A stretch of 64,000 nucleotides of DNA from Aricia agestis (Eukaryota; Arthropoda; Insecta; Lepidoptera; Lycaenidae). Below are positions 10,757 through 20,275 of this stretch, in pieces. Position 1 is the stretch's first letter. The number at the start of each line of letters is the position of its first letter. The DNA is taken from positions 7,388,001-7,452,000 of the forward strand of contig NC_056420.1 in NCBI RefSeq assembly GCF_905147365.1, given 5' to 3'. The notes beneath the pieces were generated by a model that was given only the letters and a program-made list of their open reading frames with translations, was not told where the DNA came from and did not search any database. The position numbers and the translations under genes are program-made.

Positions 10757-11735
10757 ACCTACATCTTTAAGTTCCTAACGGTCACATAATCGAGCAGCCA
10801 AGAAAATTCTACACAAAAATTACTTCATTATTTTCACAATGGTGATATAACATTTGAATATTAGCTAAGACTTCCATCGCAGGGAATAAATGAGAAGTAA
10901 CTGTCCTGAGAATATCGTTTTTAATTCACAAACAATGGAATATAATGTTTCATGTATTTCCTGGCCAGTCCCGTGTAACATGTAAATCGATGAATATTAA
11001 TGTTTCATCAACATTAACAATTAAATTTTGCTTTGAGAAAAGCCATTATTTTCTTCATTAGCAGTTTTTGCGCTTTATTGAACCTTCAAGTTTACTGTGT
11101 GATTCGGTGCAGAAGGTGCAATCATTTTGTTTCCGTTTGTAGTATAATTGGCTCTGGTTTTATCTTTCTTTATTTTATTTTCACTATTCTCTTACAACAC
11201 GTTACAGTAACGAACTTACGACAAACCAGGCGCATAGAATACGGATAGTAACATGTTTGAGTGTAGATTTTGATATAGTAATTTACGATTTGGTAACTTT
11301 AATCATTGAATCTAATATCATATAAGTACTTGACAAATAATAATTAATATCAGGATTTATAGTTTATAGTATTATTCACTATTGATTGAACTTATCGATC
11401 TTATCGATCGTTCGATAATCTACAAAGGAAAAAAAATATCGCCGGGAAAGCACTTTCACCGTTAAGAAACTTAAGAACTAAGGGTTAGTCGGATGCTGGC
11501 AGCATGTAGACCGTATCGGTAAGAGCAGCCGACAAAACGCGCGTCACGCCCAACTACGCATCTAGAAAAAAAAAACCGACCGACCAGTTTCTAAGGGCCC
11601 GGTGTTGTATAAGCAAAAGAAATATGGAGTTGATGAGCTAAGTCAATTATAAGGATGAAGCTATTAACAATAATTGCATGATCAATAAGTTTTTTATTTA
11701 CATCTATTGATAAAGAGTGCAAGACGTTCATATAA
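10757..11735. other. No recognised feature
   Basis: AT-rich, with a small ATCGAT cluster near 11396-11416. No coding signal. Confidence 0.5.
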
Positions 11736-11967
11736 CTCTAGATCAGGGCTTCCCAAACTTATTTTGTCTACTGCCCACTTTGAGAACAAAATATTATGTT
11801 TGAGCGCCCCCATTGTTTCAATTTTAAAATGCATCCAGATGAAATAAATCACCCCGCAACCAACACAACGCCCCCATTTTTTTTCTGGGTCCCACACTTC
11901 CCCACTTTTGACCTCCAGCGCCCACAAGGGGTCGTTATCGCCGACTTTGGGAAAGACTGCTATAGAC
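11736..11967. mobile_element. hAT-like MITE (216 bp)
   Basis: CAGGGCTTCCCAAA at 11744 and the complement of CAGTCTTTCCCAAA ending at 11959 are hAT-style CAG-starting ends. The flanking 8-mers CTCTAGAT and CTATAGAC match at 6 of 8 positions, as expected for a decayed 8-bp duplication. Interior non-coding. Confidence 0.75.
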
Positions 11968-12114
11968 CTATGCGATCGACAGCAAGTTTCTGGTTGACTG
12001 GTTTCAAAACTTTGCTTTTGAAATACCTCTACTGTTTACTCAATTAAAGTGACTGCAACGTCTGCAAACGTATTTAAACTGTATGTGTATTTATATACTA
12101 TGAGTGTCATCTAA

Positions 12115-12228
12115 ATATAGTTCTCTGCAGAACTATGACTTCGAAAAACCTAGAGTCTAAGATTTATGCAAACTTATGCGTACCCGTAACAATGTGCAAA
12201 TCTTACGAATAAAGGGCACAAAAGTAAG
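12115..12228 (+). repeat. Dispersed repeat, copy 1 of 2
   Basis: TATAGTTCTCTGCAGAACTA, GACTTCGAAAAACCTAGAGT, ACTTATGCGTACCCG, AATGTGCAAATCTTACGAAT and GGGCACAAAAGTAA recur in the same order and spacing at 17827-17939 with modest divergence. Identity of the element unknown. Confidence 0.75.
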
Positions 12229-12920
12229 TAAATAATAAATTAATATATTATAGACACAATAGATACGAAAAAGATAGATCAATCTTCAGAATCAGAAATG
12301 ATGACTACACTTCCTATAACGATATCAAATAATTAATATTGACAATATGACTTGACCCTAATAACGTAATGAAGAATTCCCAGTGGGCATTACTGTATAA
12401 CTTCCCTTCCATAAAATATAACGCGACTTTTATTAATATTCGCAAAGATAATGAAATTCAATCATGGCTTTCGATTGCTGAAAATTATGTGATAACTTTA
12501 AGTCGTAAATAATGTTATGACCATGTACAGAGCGTGACTTTCCTGTAGACATATTTGTCTACATGAGTTCATGAAGACCACACCACACCACTAGCTATAT
12601 TTTGTGCAAAACGATGAAAAACTATTTATCATCGGTTTCTGAATCGTGTTGTTGTATTTCAAAAATAAATCTTCAATTAAACTAATAGAGATGCGAGGGA
12701 AAGTACATTTTGCAAAAAATAAAGCATTCCGCATCGGAATTTTTATCTCGTTTTAAAATAACAAGAAAGTAATAAAAGCCAGTACAGTTTTTGTTTGTAT
12801 TTATTAAGTACAGAATAAACAGAAACGTTAATTATGTTGTGTAAATAAAACTTCAGCTGCGGGCAAAGAAAAATAGTACGCCTGAAATGTTTAAAAATGT
12901 TACCTATGGAAATAGCGCTA
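12229..12920. other. No recognised feature
   Basis: AT-rich, no repeat shared within the window. Confidence 0.5.
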
Positions 12921-13280
12921 TAGCTATGTCCGCACTGTGCACTTTCATCTTCAATTTTCGTCATCTTCTTTCATTGAACTTTCGTTTAGACGCATTCAAT
13001 AATTGAATGCGTCAACGAACGCAACGCCAACATTGTCATTTTTGTTCAGTTGCAGTGTCTGTCAGATTATTGTACCATATGTGCGACGAGAACATCTTAC
13101 TGCGTGGAATATGTGCGGCTTATTTGGTCGTAAGAAATTAAAAAACAAAAAAACGAACCAAGCGAAAGTTTTGGATGCGGTCAGAGCGCATGCGTCGCTG
13201 GCATGCCTCACGTGTGCTGTTGACTGCGCTATAACTCATGCCCTTGATGAACAAAAATAGGTACAGTGTGGACATAGCTT
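12921..13280. mobile_element. MITE with TAGCTATGTCCGCACTGTGC ends
   Basis: The left end TAGCTATGTCCGCACTGTGC and the complement of the right end (AAGCTATGTCCACACTGTAC) form a 20-base terminal inverted repeat. The interior is rich in GCG and ACG words (GCGTCAACGAACGCAACGCC; GCGCATGCGTCGCTGGCATG). It contains a perfect 25-base palindrome GACGCATTCAAT-A-ATTGAATGCGTC at 12989-13013. Non-coding. Confidence 0.65.
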
Positions 13281-13400
13281 ATCAGCTATAACTAGTATAA
13301 TTTTCGTGACACCTTAAAAACCCATTATGGAATGTGTTTTACATTAATTAGCAAGCATTTGAGGTTTTTGTTGATTTTATTGCATTCGAGCATTACTTTC

Positions 13401-13681
13401 CGTACTAATATTGTAAATGCGAAAGTGTGTCTGTCTGTTACCTCTTCACAATTAAACTCCTCGACCGATTTTGACGAAATTAGAAATGGAGATACTTTTG
13501 TCCCAGGACCTTTCCTTTTTCGGGGTAGTATTCTATTTCGGGGTAAAGAGTGTTAAGTCCTTACATAACACTCTTTACCCCGAAATTGGATACTTTTTAT
13601 CTAGGTCGTGTAATATAAAAATGTACGGTTCCCGCGCGATAAACGAATTTTGGCGCAACAGAGTTGCGAGCGCCATTGGTA
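13401..13681 (-). mobile_element. Family G element containing an internal palindrome
   Basis: Minus-oriented G: CGTACTAATATTGTAAATGC, GAAAGTGTGTCTGTCTGTTA and CTCGACCGATTTTGACG at the left; ACGGTTCCCGCGCGATAAAC and TTTTGGCGCAACAGAGTTGC at the right. The middle is disrupted by a perfect 21-base-arm palindrome at 13535-13586. Confidence 0.75.
13535..13586. repeat. Perfect palindrome, 21-bp arms
   Basis: ATTTCGGGGTAAAGAGTGTT plus A at 13535-13555 and its exact complement at 13566-13586, with a 10-base spacer. Lies within a family G copy and includes part of its body. Confidence 0.9.
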
Positions 13682-13700
13682 AATTATTTATTTTTATATA

Positions 13701-14015
13701 AATTATAATAATATAATAGCTCCCACACCGGTTTCGGTGACGGTGGCTGGTTTCATTGAAACCAGGCCAGCTACGCAGGAGTAATTTTATAGTGCCCAAG
13801 TGTGTGCGCAGTACACAAGAGCGCTCTCTATTCCTTTACTCTCATAACCCAGTGGGACGGAAGACCGACACGACTGGCGAGAGATCAGGCGCAGAACCGA
13901 CTTTTTACATGCCCGTCCGACGCATGGATCATCTTACTTGTCAGACAATCAGGTGATCAGCCTGTATTGTCCTAACCAAACTTGGTAATTGGTAAAAAAA
14001 AAATAATTATAATAA
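13701..14015 (-). mobile_element. Family D SINE, copy 2, lacking the tRNA head
   Basis: The body from CTCCCACACCGGTTTCGGTG to CCTAACCAAACTTGG is nearly identical to copy 1 (2139-2405), but it stops before the tRNA-like head, so it is 5'-truncated on the minus strand. AATTATAATAA at 13701-13711 and 14005-14015 is an 11-base target duplication. Near identity to copy 1 implies fairly recent activity. Confidence 0.85.
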
Positions 14016-14423
14016 GTATATGATTGCTAGCTAAAATACTTCATAATAAAACTCTCTTTTTCTTTCCTGAGATATCAGAAGGTTACCCTAATGATGTATC
14101 ATTATAGTTAAAAAGTTATCAATCAAATACTCCGCTGATGAGAAAACAATAATCTAACTATAGTTATCGTACATTACCGTGTATTCTCTCAGTTGATTAA
14201 TCTATCTAGGTTAGGATAGATAATTTAACTTGACCTAACCTCTGTTGAGAAAATCTCCAACAAAAGAATTGATTTCGTGATAATCTGTGGAGGTAGAGTT
14301 TGCGACTAATGAGTACTGATCTAGCGCACGATTTTCATAGTTCTGTAACGTTACTTTTAAAACTAACTTAGTTATATTTGATGGCATATAAAAGCCATAT
14401 AATATCACATATTAATGGTATAT
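14016..14423. other. No firm feature
   Basis: Only a weak inverted pair: CTAGGTTAGG near 14206 with CCTAACCTCTGTTGAGAA near 14234-14251. Too weak to call. Confidence 0.4.
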
Positions 14424-14706
14424 GGCGACCTCTGTGGCTCAATGGTGAGCGCGTTGGTAGCTCAAGCCAGGGGTCGCGGGTTCGAATCTCGCCGACGGAA
14501 CAAAAAGTTTTCAAAGTTCCTGGGTCATGGATGTGTATTAAATATGCGTACATATAATAAAAATCTTAAATATATTATGTATATAGTATAAAAGTATTAA
14601 ATATTTTTCCGCTGTCTGATACCTGTAACACAAGTCCTTCAGGTACTTACCACGGGGCCAGACTGACGTGGTGTGAAGCGTCTATGGATATTATTATTAT
14701 TATTAT
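14424..14706 (+). mobile_element. tRNA-derived SINE (second type)
   Basis: GGCGACCTCTG start, A box TGGCTCAATGGTGAG (14435-14449) and B box GGTTCGAATCT (14479-14489), i.e. an RNA polymerase III type internal promoter. A body follows with TTCCTGGGTCATGGATGTGT, TCCGCTGTCTGATACCTGTA and ACACAAGTCCTTCAGG, then an (ATT)n tail at 14688-14706. From memory the body and tail resemble butterfly SINEs of the Metulj type and the LINE tails they share; this was not searched. Confidence 0.85.
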
Positions 14707-15125
14707 GCGCATATGGTTTTCTTAATTATAAAATTAGATAATAGTTCGGTTATAGCGCGTTAAATCGACATTCGACAGTTACAATATCAATCAAACAACC
14801 AATATCATATTATCACATACACACGTAAAATAATAATACATTTAATGCATTTTGCGAAGATTGTATTCATGTAATAACAACACAACTACAAGTCTTAATG
14901 TTTATTGTTCGAGATTCAAATCTGCGATGGTATCTAAAGTTTAATCACTTTCACTAGTTCACATCGTTTTTGCAACACGTTTTTGCGAGATAAACCGATG
15001 CGAAAAAACTCTTTTAAGTGCGAATTTTGTTTGGTCAATGAAACCTGGTGAGAACGGTAGCGGAGATGCATGCGACGGTTACTAACGAAAATAACGGCAC
15101 TTTGAAATTAATGAAATATTTTTTT
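14707..15125. other. No recognised feature
   Basis: AT-rich, nothing supportable. Confidence 0.5.
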
Positions 15126-15549
15126 AGGCCCCTAGATGGTCAATTTTATTGTGCAACATCATTGAACAATATTATTGAACAATTTATTTGACAATAAGAT
15201 CGAATGGCGGGCGCGTTCAATATTAACCCTAGACGGTCTATGGCACAATACGTGATATTGCACAATAAAATTGATCGTCTAGGGCCGTGGTCCCCAACCT
15301 TATTTTCATACGGGCCACAAACATGTCTTGGTCTTGGTGTCGCGGGCCGCAACAAAAAATTTTTAGGGCTAAAAAATATCGTTCTTCAAAATTAACGATT
15401 TAAAAGTGGAAAAAATTTCATGTCTTTCACGACGACTTTACATTATTTTGCCGGTGGGCGTGAATTTCAAAATGGTTTAACATCACGCGGGCCACAGATA
15501 AAGTCCCGGCGGGCCGCGGGTTGGGGATAGCTGAACTCTAGGGGCCCGC
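15126..15549. mobile_element. MITE with GGCCCCTAGA ends, interrupted by an hAT-like insertion
   Basis: The left half has CCCCTAGATGGTCAATTTTA and TTGAACAATATTATTGAACA. The right half has CACAATAAAATTGATCGTCT plus AGGG, which resumes after the insertion as CTCTAGGGGCCC. A second, uninterrupted copy lies inverted at 23196-23358 and confirms the family. Confidence 0.75.
15277..15543. mobile_element. hAT-like MITE nested in the 15.1-kb MITE
   Basis: The ends GTGGTCCCCAACC and GGTTGGGGATAGCTG match the CAGGGGTCCCCAACC hAT pattern, with subterminal GGGCCAC/GGGCCGC motifs. Flanking 8-mers GTCTAGGG (15277-15284) and CTCTAGGG (15536-15543) match at 7 of 8 positions and duplicate the host MITE end. 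Confidence 0.75.
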
Positions 15550-15663
15550 TAGCACGACAGTAATTTCATTTATATCCCAAACAGCGTTGCTATTGGTCAA
15601 CGTCATACACATCCATTCCAAAAGCCTTCGAATCAGATACCACGTGTGATTTTTGAATCTCAG

Positions 15664-15937
15664 TTAGGCTGCGTCCCCATCAGACACGGTGCGGCGCCGG
15701 CACCGTGTTACGGCACGACGCCGCCACCGTGATACGGTACGGCGCCGCACCGTGTCACGGTGCCGCGTACGGTGCGTCCCTATTCAGTCGATATTTGCAC
15801 TCGAACGAGAGTGCTAGTCTGGACAAACACTCTCGTTCGAGCGCAAATATCGACTGAACCGTACCGTATCACGGTGGCGGCGTCGTGCCGTAACACGGTG
15901 CCGGCGCCGCGCCGTGTCTGATGGGGACGCAGCCTTA
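15664..15937. mobile_element. GC-rich foldback MITE with TTA TSD
   Basis: GGCTGCGTCCCCATCAGACA at 15667 pairs with the complement ending at 15934, flanked by TTA (15664-15666 and 15935-15937). The arms pair almost throughout, ending in a CACTCTCGTTCGAGC hairpin tip near 15800-15845. The left arm has about 37 extra bases. A TTA duplication would suit PIF/Harbinger. It is far more GC-rich than its surroundings and made of repeated CACCGTG and ACGG words. Confidence 0.85.
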
Positions 15938-16289
15938 CTACCGGCAGTAAAGCTATAACCATTTGATCTGCAATCGCGAATTGATGTGAACAGTCTGTAA
16001 ACTGTACAGTTCTCGTTCCCACGACTTCACATAATTACTACGTGTTAAGTCAAAGAAAGCCACTTGAATCTATATTCCATCTTTGTTTATGGTTTCGCGG
16101 TTACCGTTACGCTGAATTGGTAACATCAATTTCTTCCCCGGCATGCATTAGTTACGTTGGTATACATATCTGTTGTAAATAACGCATTTTTATCTGTGTA
16201 AAAGTAAATAGTAATATTTTGTAGGAAGTAAGTGTAAAGGATATATTCTAAATCTTCTAGCAGGCTTGACGAAAAGTTATAGTAGTGTA
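15938..16289. other. No recognised feature
   Basis: Ordinary AT-rich sequence. Confidence 0.5.
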
Positions 16290-16760
16290 GACTATACTTA
16301 ACATTAAAAAGCGAAAGAGTTCGTTTGTTTATTTGTTTGAACGCACTACTGGTCCGGCATCTCAGGAACTACTGGTCCGATTTGAAAAATTGTAGTAGTG
16401 TGGTAGTGTGTACCTTTTTTTTTTTGTTTAGGAGGGGAAATACTTTGCGTATCCCCCACCCCCTCGGGGGAAGGGGCTGGTAATGTGTACCTAATGTGGT
16501 AGATAGCCCATTTATCGAGGAAGGATATAGGCTAGATTTTACTACGCTATAACTGATAAAAGCGAATAAATAGAGGAAAATGTGGAAAAAACGGGGGATA
16601 TTATTTGAAAGGTCTTATCTCACGAAATACTGGAGCATTTTTCTGTTATTTGGCACAGATAAGAAGTAGACCACGTGAAGGATCATAGGCTATTTTTAGT
16701 GGACTAATTTGTTTGTGAAATATCTAATTTACGCGGGCGAAGCCGCGCGGAACATCTAGT
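16290..16760 (+). mobile_element. Lep1-type Helitron-like element, interrupted by family K
   Basis: Begins ACTATACTTAACATTAAAAA, then GAGTTCGTTTGTTTATTTGT, CTCAGGAACTACTGGTCCGA, AGATAGCCCATTTATCGAGG and AAAAAACGGGGGATA, and ends GCGGGCGAAGCCGCGCGGAA followed by CATCTAGT. This block order is the classical lepidopteran Helitron-like (Lep1-type) repeat from memory. Interrupted at 16407-16492 by a retroposon tail with its own TSD. Confidence 0.8.
16407..16492 (-). mobile_element. Family K retroposon tail, copy 3, with 9-bp TSD
   Basis: TGTGTACCT at 16407-16415 and 16484-16492 brackets a poly(T) stretch followed by AGGAGGGGAAATACTTTGCG and TATCCCCCACCCCCTCGG. It is a heavily 5'-truncated minus-strand copy of the K tail inside a Lep1-type element. 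Confidence 0.75.
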
Positions 16761-16846
16761 TTAGTAATAAGTAACATAGACTAGTCGAGCCTATGAAAAG
16801 TTAAGCCATTTCTGAAAGCTCTGTGACTGCTAATACAATGACTAAA

Positions 16847-16936
16847 TACTAATTATTATTTTTTCTTTTCAGGTAAGCGCCGTTTTATAACCATCGCAAG
16901 AACGAGACACGTAGAATTTTCATAAAACAGGTAATA
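16847..16936 (+). promoter_or_regulatory. Candidate recursive splice site (ratchet point) with cryptic 58-nt exon
   Basis: A branch-point-like TACTAAT (16847-16853) lies 20 bases before a pyrimidine tract and CAG ending at 16872. GTAAGC follows at once at 16873. A second donor-like CAG|GTAATA lies at 16930/16931, so 16873-16930 would be a 58-nt cryptic exon. Juxtaposed acceptor and donor sites of the form (Y)nNCAG|GTAAG are what insect long introns use for recursive splicing. Sequence-only prediction; it would place the window in a long intron of a plus-strand gene. Confidence 0.5.
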
Positions 16937-17433
16937 TAAAAGCGCACACAACCTCCAAATTGACTTTCTCACAGTCTTTATAAATGTTAATATAATATTC
17001 CACGGTAACAAAAGCATGTTTGTTTAAATGAGATCTTATCGCGGGCTGTTACAAGAAAGTGCAGCGTAAGATGCATCGTGCCAGAAACCTAGTGCCGCAA
17101 CCTACATCTAAAATTGCCGGTTGCAGATACAAAACCATAAATTACCATTTCAACGTTTATACTAATTCACTCGAATTATGTCGGAATATGAATTGGGTTT
17201 TCGAATAAAATAATTTATTGCCCGATATAAATTTGATACTTCAGTGTCTGCCTTTCCACGTGTTTCTTTTTCATTTTATTATTTCTACCCTAAGGTTCGT
17301 TTATTACAATTCTGGATATACTATAGTCAAAATCGATATTATTAATCTGTATGACTTTAATATCAAGGTAGGCTCTGTAAGAACTGCAATTATAAGCAGC
17401 AGAGTTCGTCCCCAACATTGCCCGATTAGAATT
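16937..17433. other. No recognised feature
   Basis: AT-rich, no repeat or exon signal beyond the cryptic donor at 16931. Confidence 0.5.
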
Positions 17434-17492
17434 CTCCCCTAAAGTCACACGTGTGACACGTGTGACTTTAGGGGAGGGGGCCAGGCCCCCTC
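17434..17492. repeat. Two adjacent perfect palindromes
   Basis: 17434-17476 is a perfect 43-base palindrome with 21-base arms (CTCCCCTAAAGTCACACGTG plus T) around a single G. It overlaps a second at 17474-17492, GAGGGGGCC-A-GGCCCCCTC. Confidence 0.9.
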
Positions 17493-17699
17493 ATTGCTTA
17501 TCTCCAAACCAACTAGCAACAGACTAGTTATAGCCACGATTAAACTACCGTGGTCTTAACCAGACCAGTAGCTTAGACCCTTTCGAAAAAAAAGCAGAGT
17601 TCGTTTTTCACAAAACTGCGGCGAATCAATAGTGAGGTTAGTGAGTTAGTGCAAGCTACATCTTAAGCTATTTTTAGACTTTAAAGGAGGAATAACTAA

Positions 17700-17984
17700 T
17701 AACGAATTAAAACCTCTTTAATCAGATTTATATCGGAACCGACAAGCTAGTAGTTGAAGTATATGTATTTACATGTGAGTATGTATGCACGCCGACGATC
17801 CAGCCGAGTTTCTGAGCGATTTTCATGTATAGTTCTCTGAGAAACTATGACTTCGAAAAACCTAGACTCTAAGAATTATACGAAATTATGCGTACCTGAC
17901 GATGTGCAATTCTTGCGAATGAAGAGCACAAAAGTAACGAATAAAAACCTCTTTTACCACATTTACATCGGAACCGATCAGCAT
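17700..17984 (+). repeat. Direct repeat pair enclosing dispersed repeat copy 2
   Basis: AACGAATTAAAACCTCTTTA...ATCGGAACCGACAAGC at about 17700-17747 recurs as AACGAATAAAAACCTCTTTT...ATCGGAACCGATCAGC at about 17938-17984. Between them lies 17827-17939, the second copy of the 12115-12228 repeat. This could be an LTR-like or tandem remnant; not classified. Confidence 0.65.
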
Positions 17985-18429
17985 CAACGTGCATTCTTCA
18001 TTCAGCTACCGTTTATATAACAGGCGACGACGGAATGCGTTCCGTTGTTCCGTGCATCATGAACTGTGAATATCCCTCGTCATTATGACATATACGGTCA
18101 TATTATGCAAACGTTTCCTACCGAGCTTTGCACGCTAGCGGACACGCGATTCCGCACAAATTGATTCGATAAAAGTAAAATCTATTCCAAATGAAACCAA
18201 ATGAAAAAGTAAATTGAGATTTAAATAACGTTCGGAACGAAAACAAACAAAAGTGAACAGTTTTTAACGAATTTCACGTCGACGCGACGCACCGAATTGT
18301 CGGTCACGCAGGTAAATCCAAACAATGAGTGTGTTTACTTGACGTTTTGGACCTATTTTGTGCGCAAACACTTTCCATTGTGGAATATTGTATCTGTCAA
18401 CAGTTGTAACTGTTATAATAGTCGCTTTA
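17985..18429. other. No recognised feature
   Basis: Slightly richer in CG words (ACGTCGACGCGACGC near 18277) but no firm structure. Confidence 0.4.
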
Positions 18430-18817
18430 AGTTGATGTCAAACGCCTGGCAGTCACAAGGATCCACATAATACCAGGGATCGTGGTACAGTTATCCTGTA
18501 CCAAGATCATTACCTGAGTGGAGTCCTATTCAACAACTTTTCGCACTGCACTGCCTTATACCGAAGCACTCAATCCGTGCCGCACCACAAAATATTATGT
18601 ACTTGTGTAAATTATTTGTAAAATTTTGTTTGTGTTAAAATTAGAATTAAGTGTTCTAATTATTTTTTTTTACTGATAAGTATACCTATTATGTGGTTAG
18701 GCTTATAGTATGCATGTCTTTTTTTTTCTTTCTCTATCTTGTTGTGTGCTTTGTTCTATTGTAGTGTACTGTGAACTTTGTTGAATAAATGTTTATTATT
18801 ATTATTATTATTATTAT
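18430..18817 (+). mobile_element. Probable LINE 3' end with (ATT)n tail
   Basis: A non-coding stretch with ACGCCTGGCAGTCACAAGGA, TGTACCAAGATCATTACCTG and AGTGGAGTCCTATTCAACAA leads through an AT-rich trailer to GTTGAATAAATGTTTATT and (ATT)n. The layout is that of a non-LTR retrotransposon 3' UTR with a microsatellite tail. The 5' boundary and clade are uncertain. Confidence 0.5.
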
Positions 18818-18938
18818 AATTAACCCTAATTAGAAGTACGATGTGGATGACTTATTTACAGAAAAACGTAGTATTCTTAAAGAACTTTCATAATTAACAT
18901 GGATCATTAAGGCTTAAAATCTAGAGGAACATAAAATG

Positions 18939-19268
18939 TTTTTTTTTACGAAATAAGGGGGCAAACGAGCAAACGGGTCACCTGATGGAAAGCAACTTCC
19001 GTCGCCCATGGACACTCGCAGCATCAGAAGAGCTGCAGGTGTGTTGCCAGCCTTTTAAGGGAATAGGGTAATAGGGGAGGGTAGGGATGGGAAGGAAAGG
19101 GAATAGGGGAGAGTAGGGAAGGGAAAAGGTTAGTGGATTGGGCCTCCGGTAAACTCACTCACTCGGCGAAACACAGGGCAACCGCTGTTTCACGCCGGTT
19201 TTCTTGAGAACGTTGTATTTCTCCGGTCGAGCCGGCCCATTCGTGCAGAAGCATGGCTCTCCCACGTA
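18939..19268 (-). mobile_element. Family A SINE-like retroposon, copy 3
   Basis: Full block order from poly(T) (18939) through ACGGGTCACCTGATGGAAAG and the G-rich tract to GGCTCTCCCACGTA (19268). Confidence 0.8.
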
Positions 19269-19777
19269 TGAAACGTGATTATGTTTTTTAATCCGTTAAT
19301 TTTAATAGCTTTCCCATATTGTAGAACTAATTTAATAAACCAGTACAATAATTTGGGTACAGCGTATGAAGAGTTTAACAACATGTGCAATAAAAACACA
19401 TCGCGAATCGCGATTAACCACGTCGCTCGTTAGAATACTAGCGCAGTTATTTTTAACAGCTTTTTGCAAACAAAATAAAGAGTACATTGGCACTGTACAG
19501 CGAATTTACGAGCAATGTGACCATTTTTATATTAAAACTAGTATTTATTACGCAAAGTTGACGCGGATTTTGTTGATCCCTACTATCCTACCGACTGCGC
19601 CGATAGTTCATAAATCAATATTTTTGAGCTTTTTGTTAAACGGTGATTTTTGTGCCTATTTTTCTGTTAGAATATATTTCAAATATGCAGTTCATTTTTT
19701 TAAAATAGGATAAAGCTGTCCATTTTGATAGAAACTAAAAACTTTTCGAGCCATTTGTTTCTCTACTATTTGTATCT
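19269..19777. other. Unassigned AT-rich DNA with a 115-codon frame
   Basis: An open frame (19366-19713) has no recognisable domain and no splice or promoter context. I do not call it a gene. Confidence 0.4.
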
Positions 19778-19810
19778 TACGAGCATTATGATATAATCAT
19801 AATGCTCGTA
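19778..19810. repeat. Perfect palindrome, 15-bp arms
   Basis: TACGAGCATTATGAT and its complement with a 3-base ATA centre. Confidence 0.85.
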
Positions 19811-20206
19811 TACTAAAGCTTGTACTTATTGTAAGTATAGCTTGGCTTTGAGCTCTTGATGTTGTGGCAGCCGAAAGGAAAGTAAAATATGCAGTACTTA
19901 TGAATAACTTACACGAACAATTTATGTTATAAACGAAAGAGCGTATTCAATAAACAGCCACAAAAGTGTTTGTTATGAAGTTGTACAAATATTGCTAATT
20001 AAATTATTACCTTTTTTGTCGGCAGATAAACGGAAATTGTTTAAGTCCAAAACAAATGTAATAAAACTCTCTTTTTACAATTTATTTATACGCTAACAGA
20101 AAGTTTACTTTTGGTCATGAATCATGATGGACAACTATGATTGGCCCCATGCTTGCTAATCTGTATAAAGCATGTCATAGACAATCGGTTTTATTTGCGT
20201 ATGATT
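19811..20206. other. No recognised feature
   Basis: Ordinary AT-rich sequence. Confidence 0.5.
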
Positions 20207-20275
20207 AACCATGAAAACTTAGCTTAAGGTTAAAGAGGCGTTTCCCTCTTAAGTCTTAAGCTAGTTTTCATGGTT
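20207..20275. repeat. Imperfect palindrome, about 31-bp arms
   Basis: AACCATGAAAACTTAGCTTA at the left and TAAGCTAGTTTTCATGGTT at the right, continuing inward through AAGAGG/CCTCTT with small mismatches. Confidence 0.8.

Noticed and set aside
14424..14500. Plus-strand tRNA gene
   Set aside because: tRNA-like promoter is followed directly by a SINE body and (ATT)n tail.
19366..19713. 115-codon open frame
   Set aside because: Begins just after a family A insertion. No motif, hydrophobic AT-driven composition, no context.
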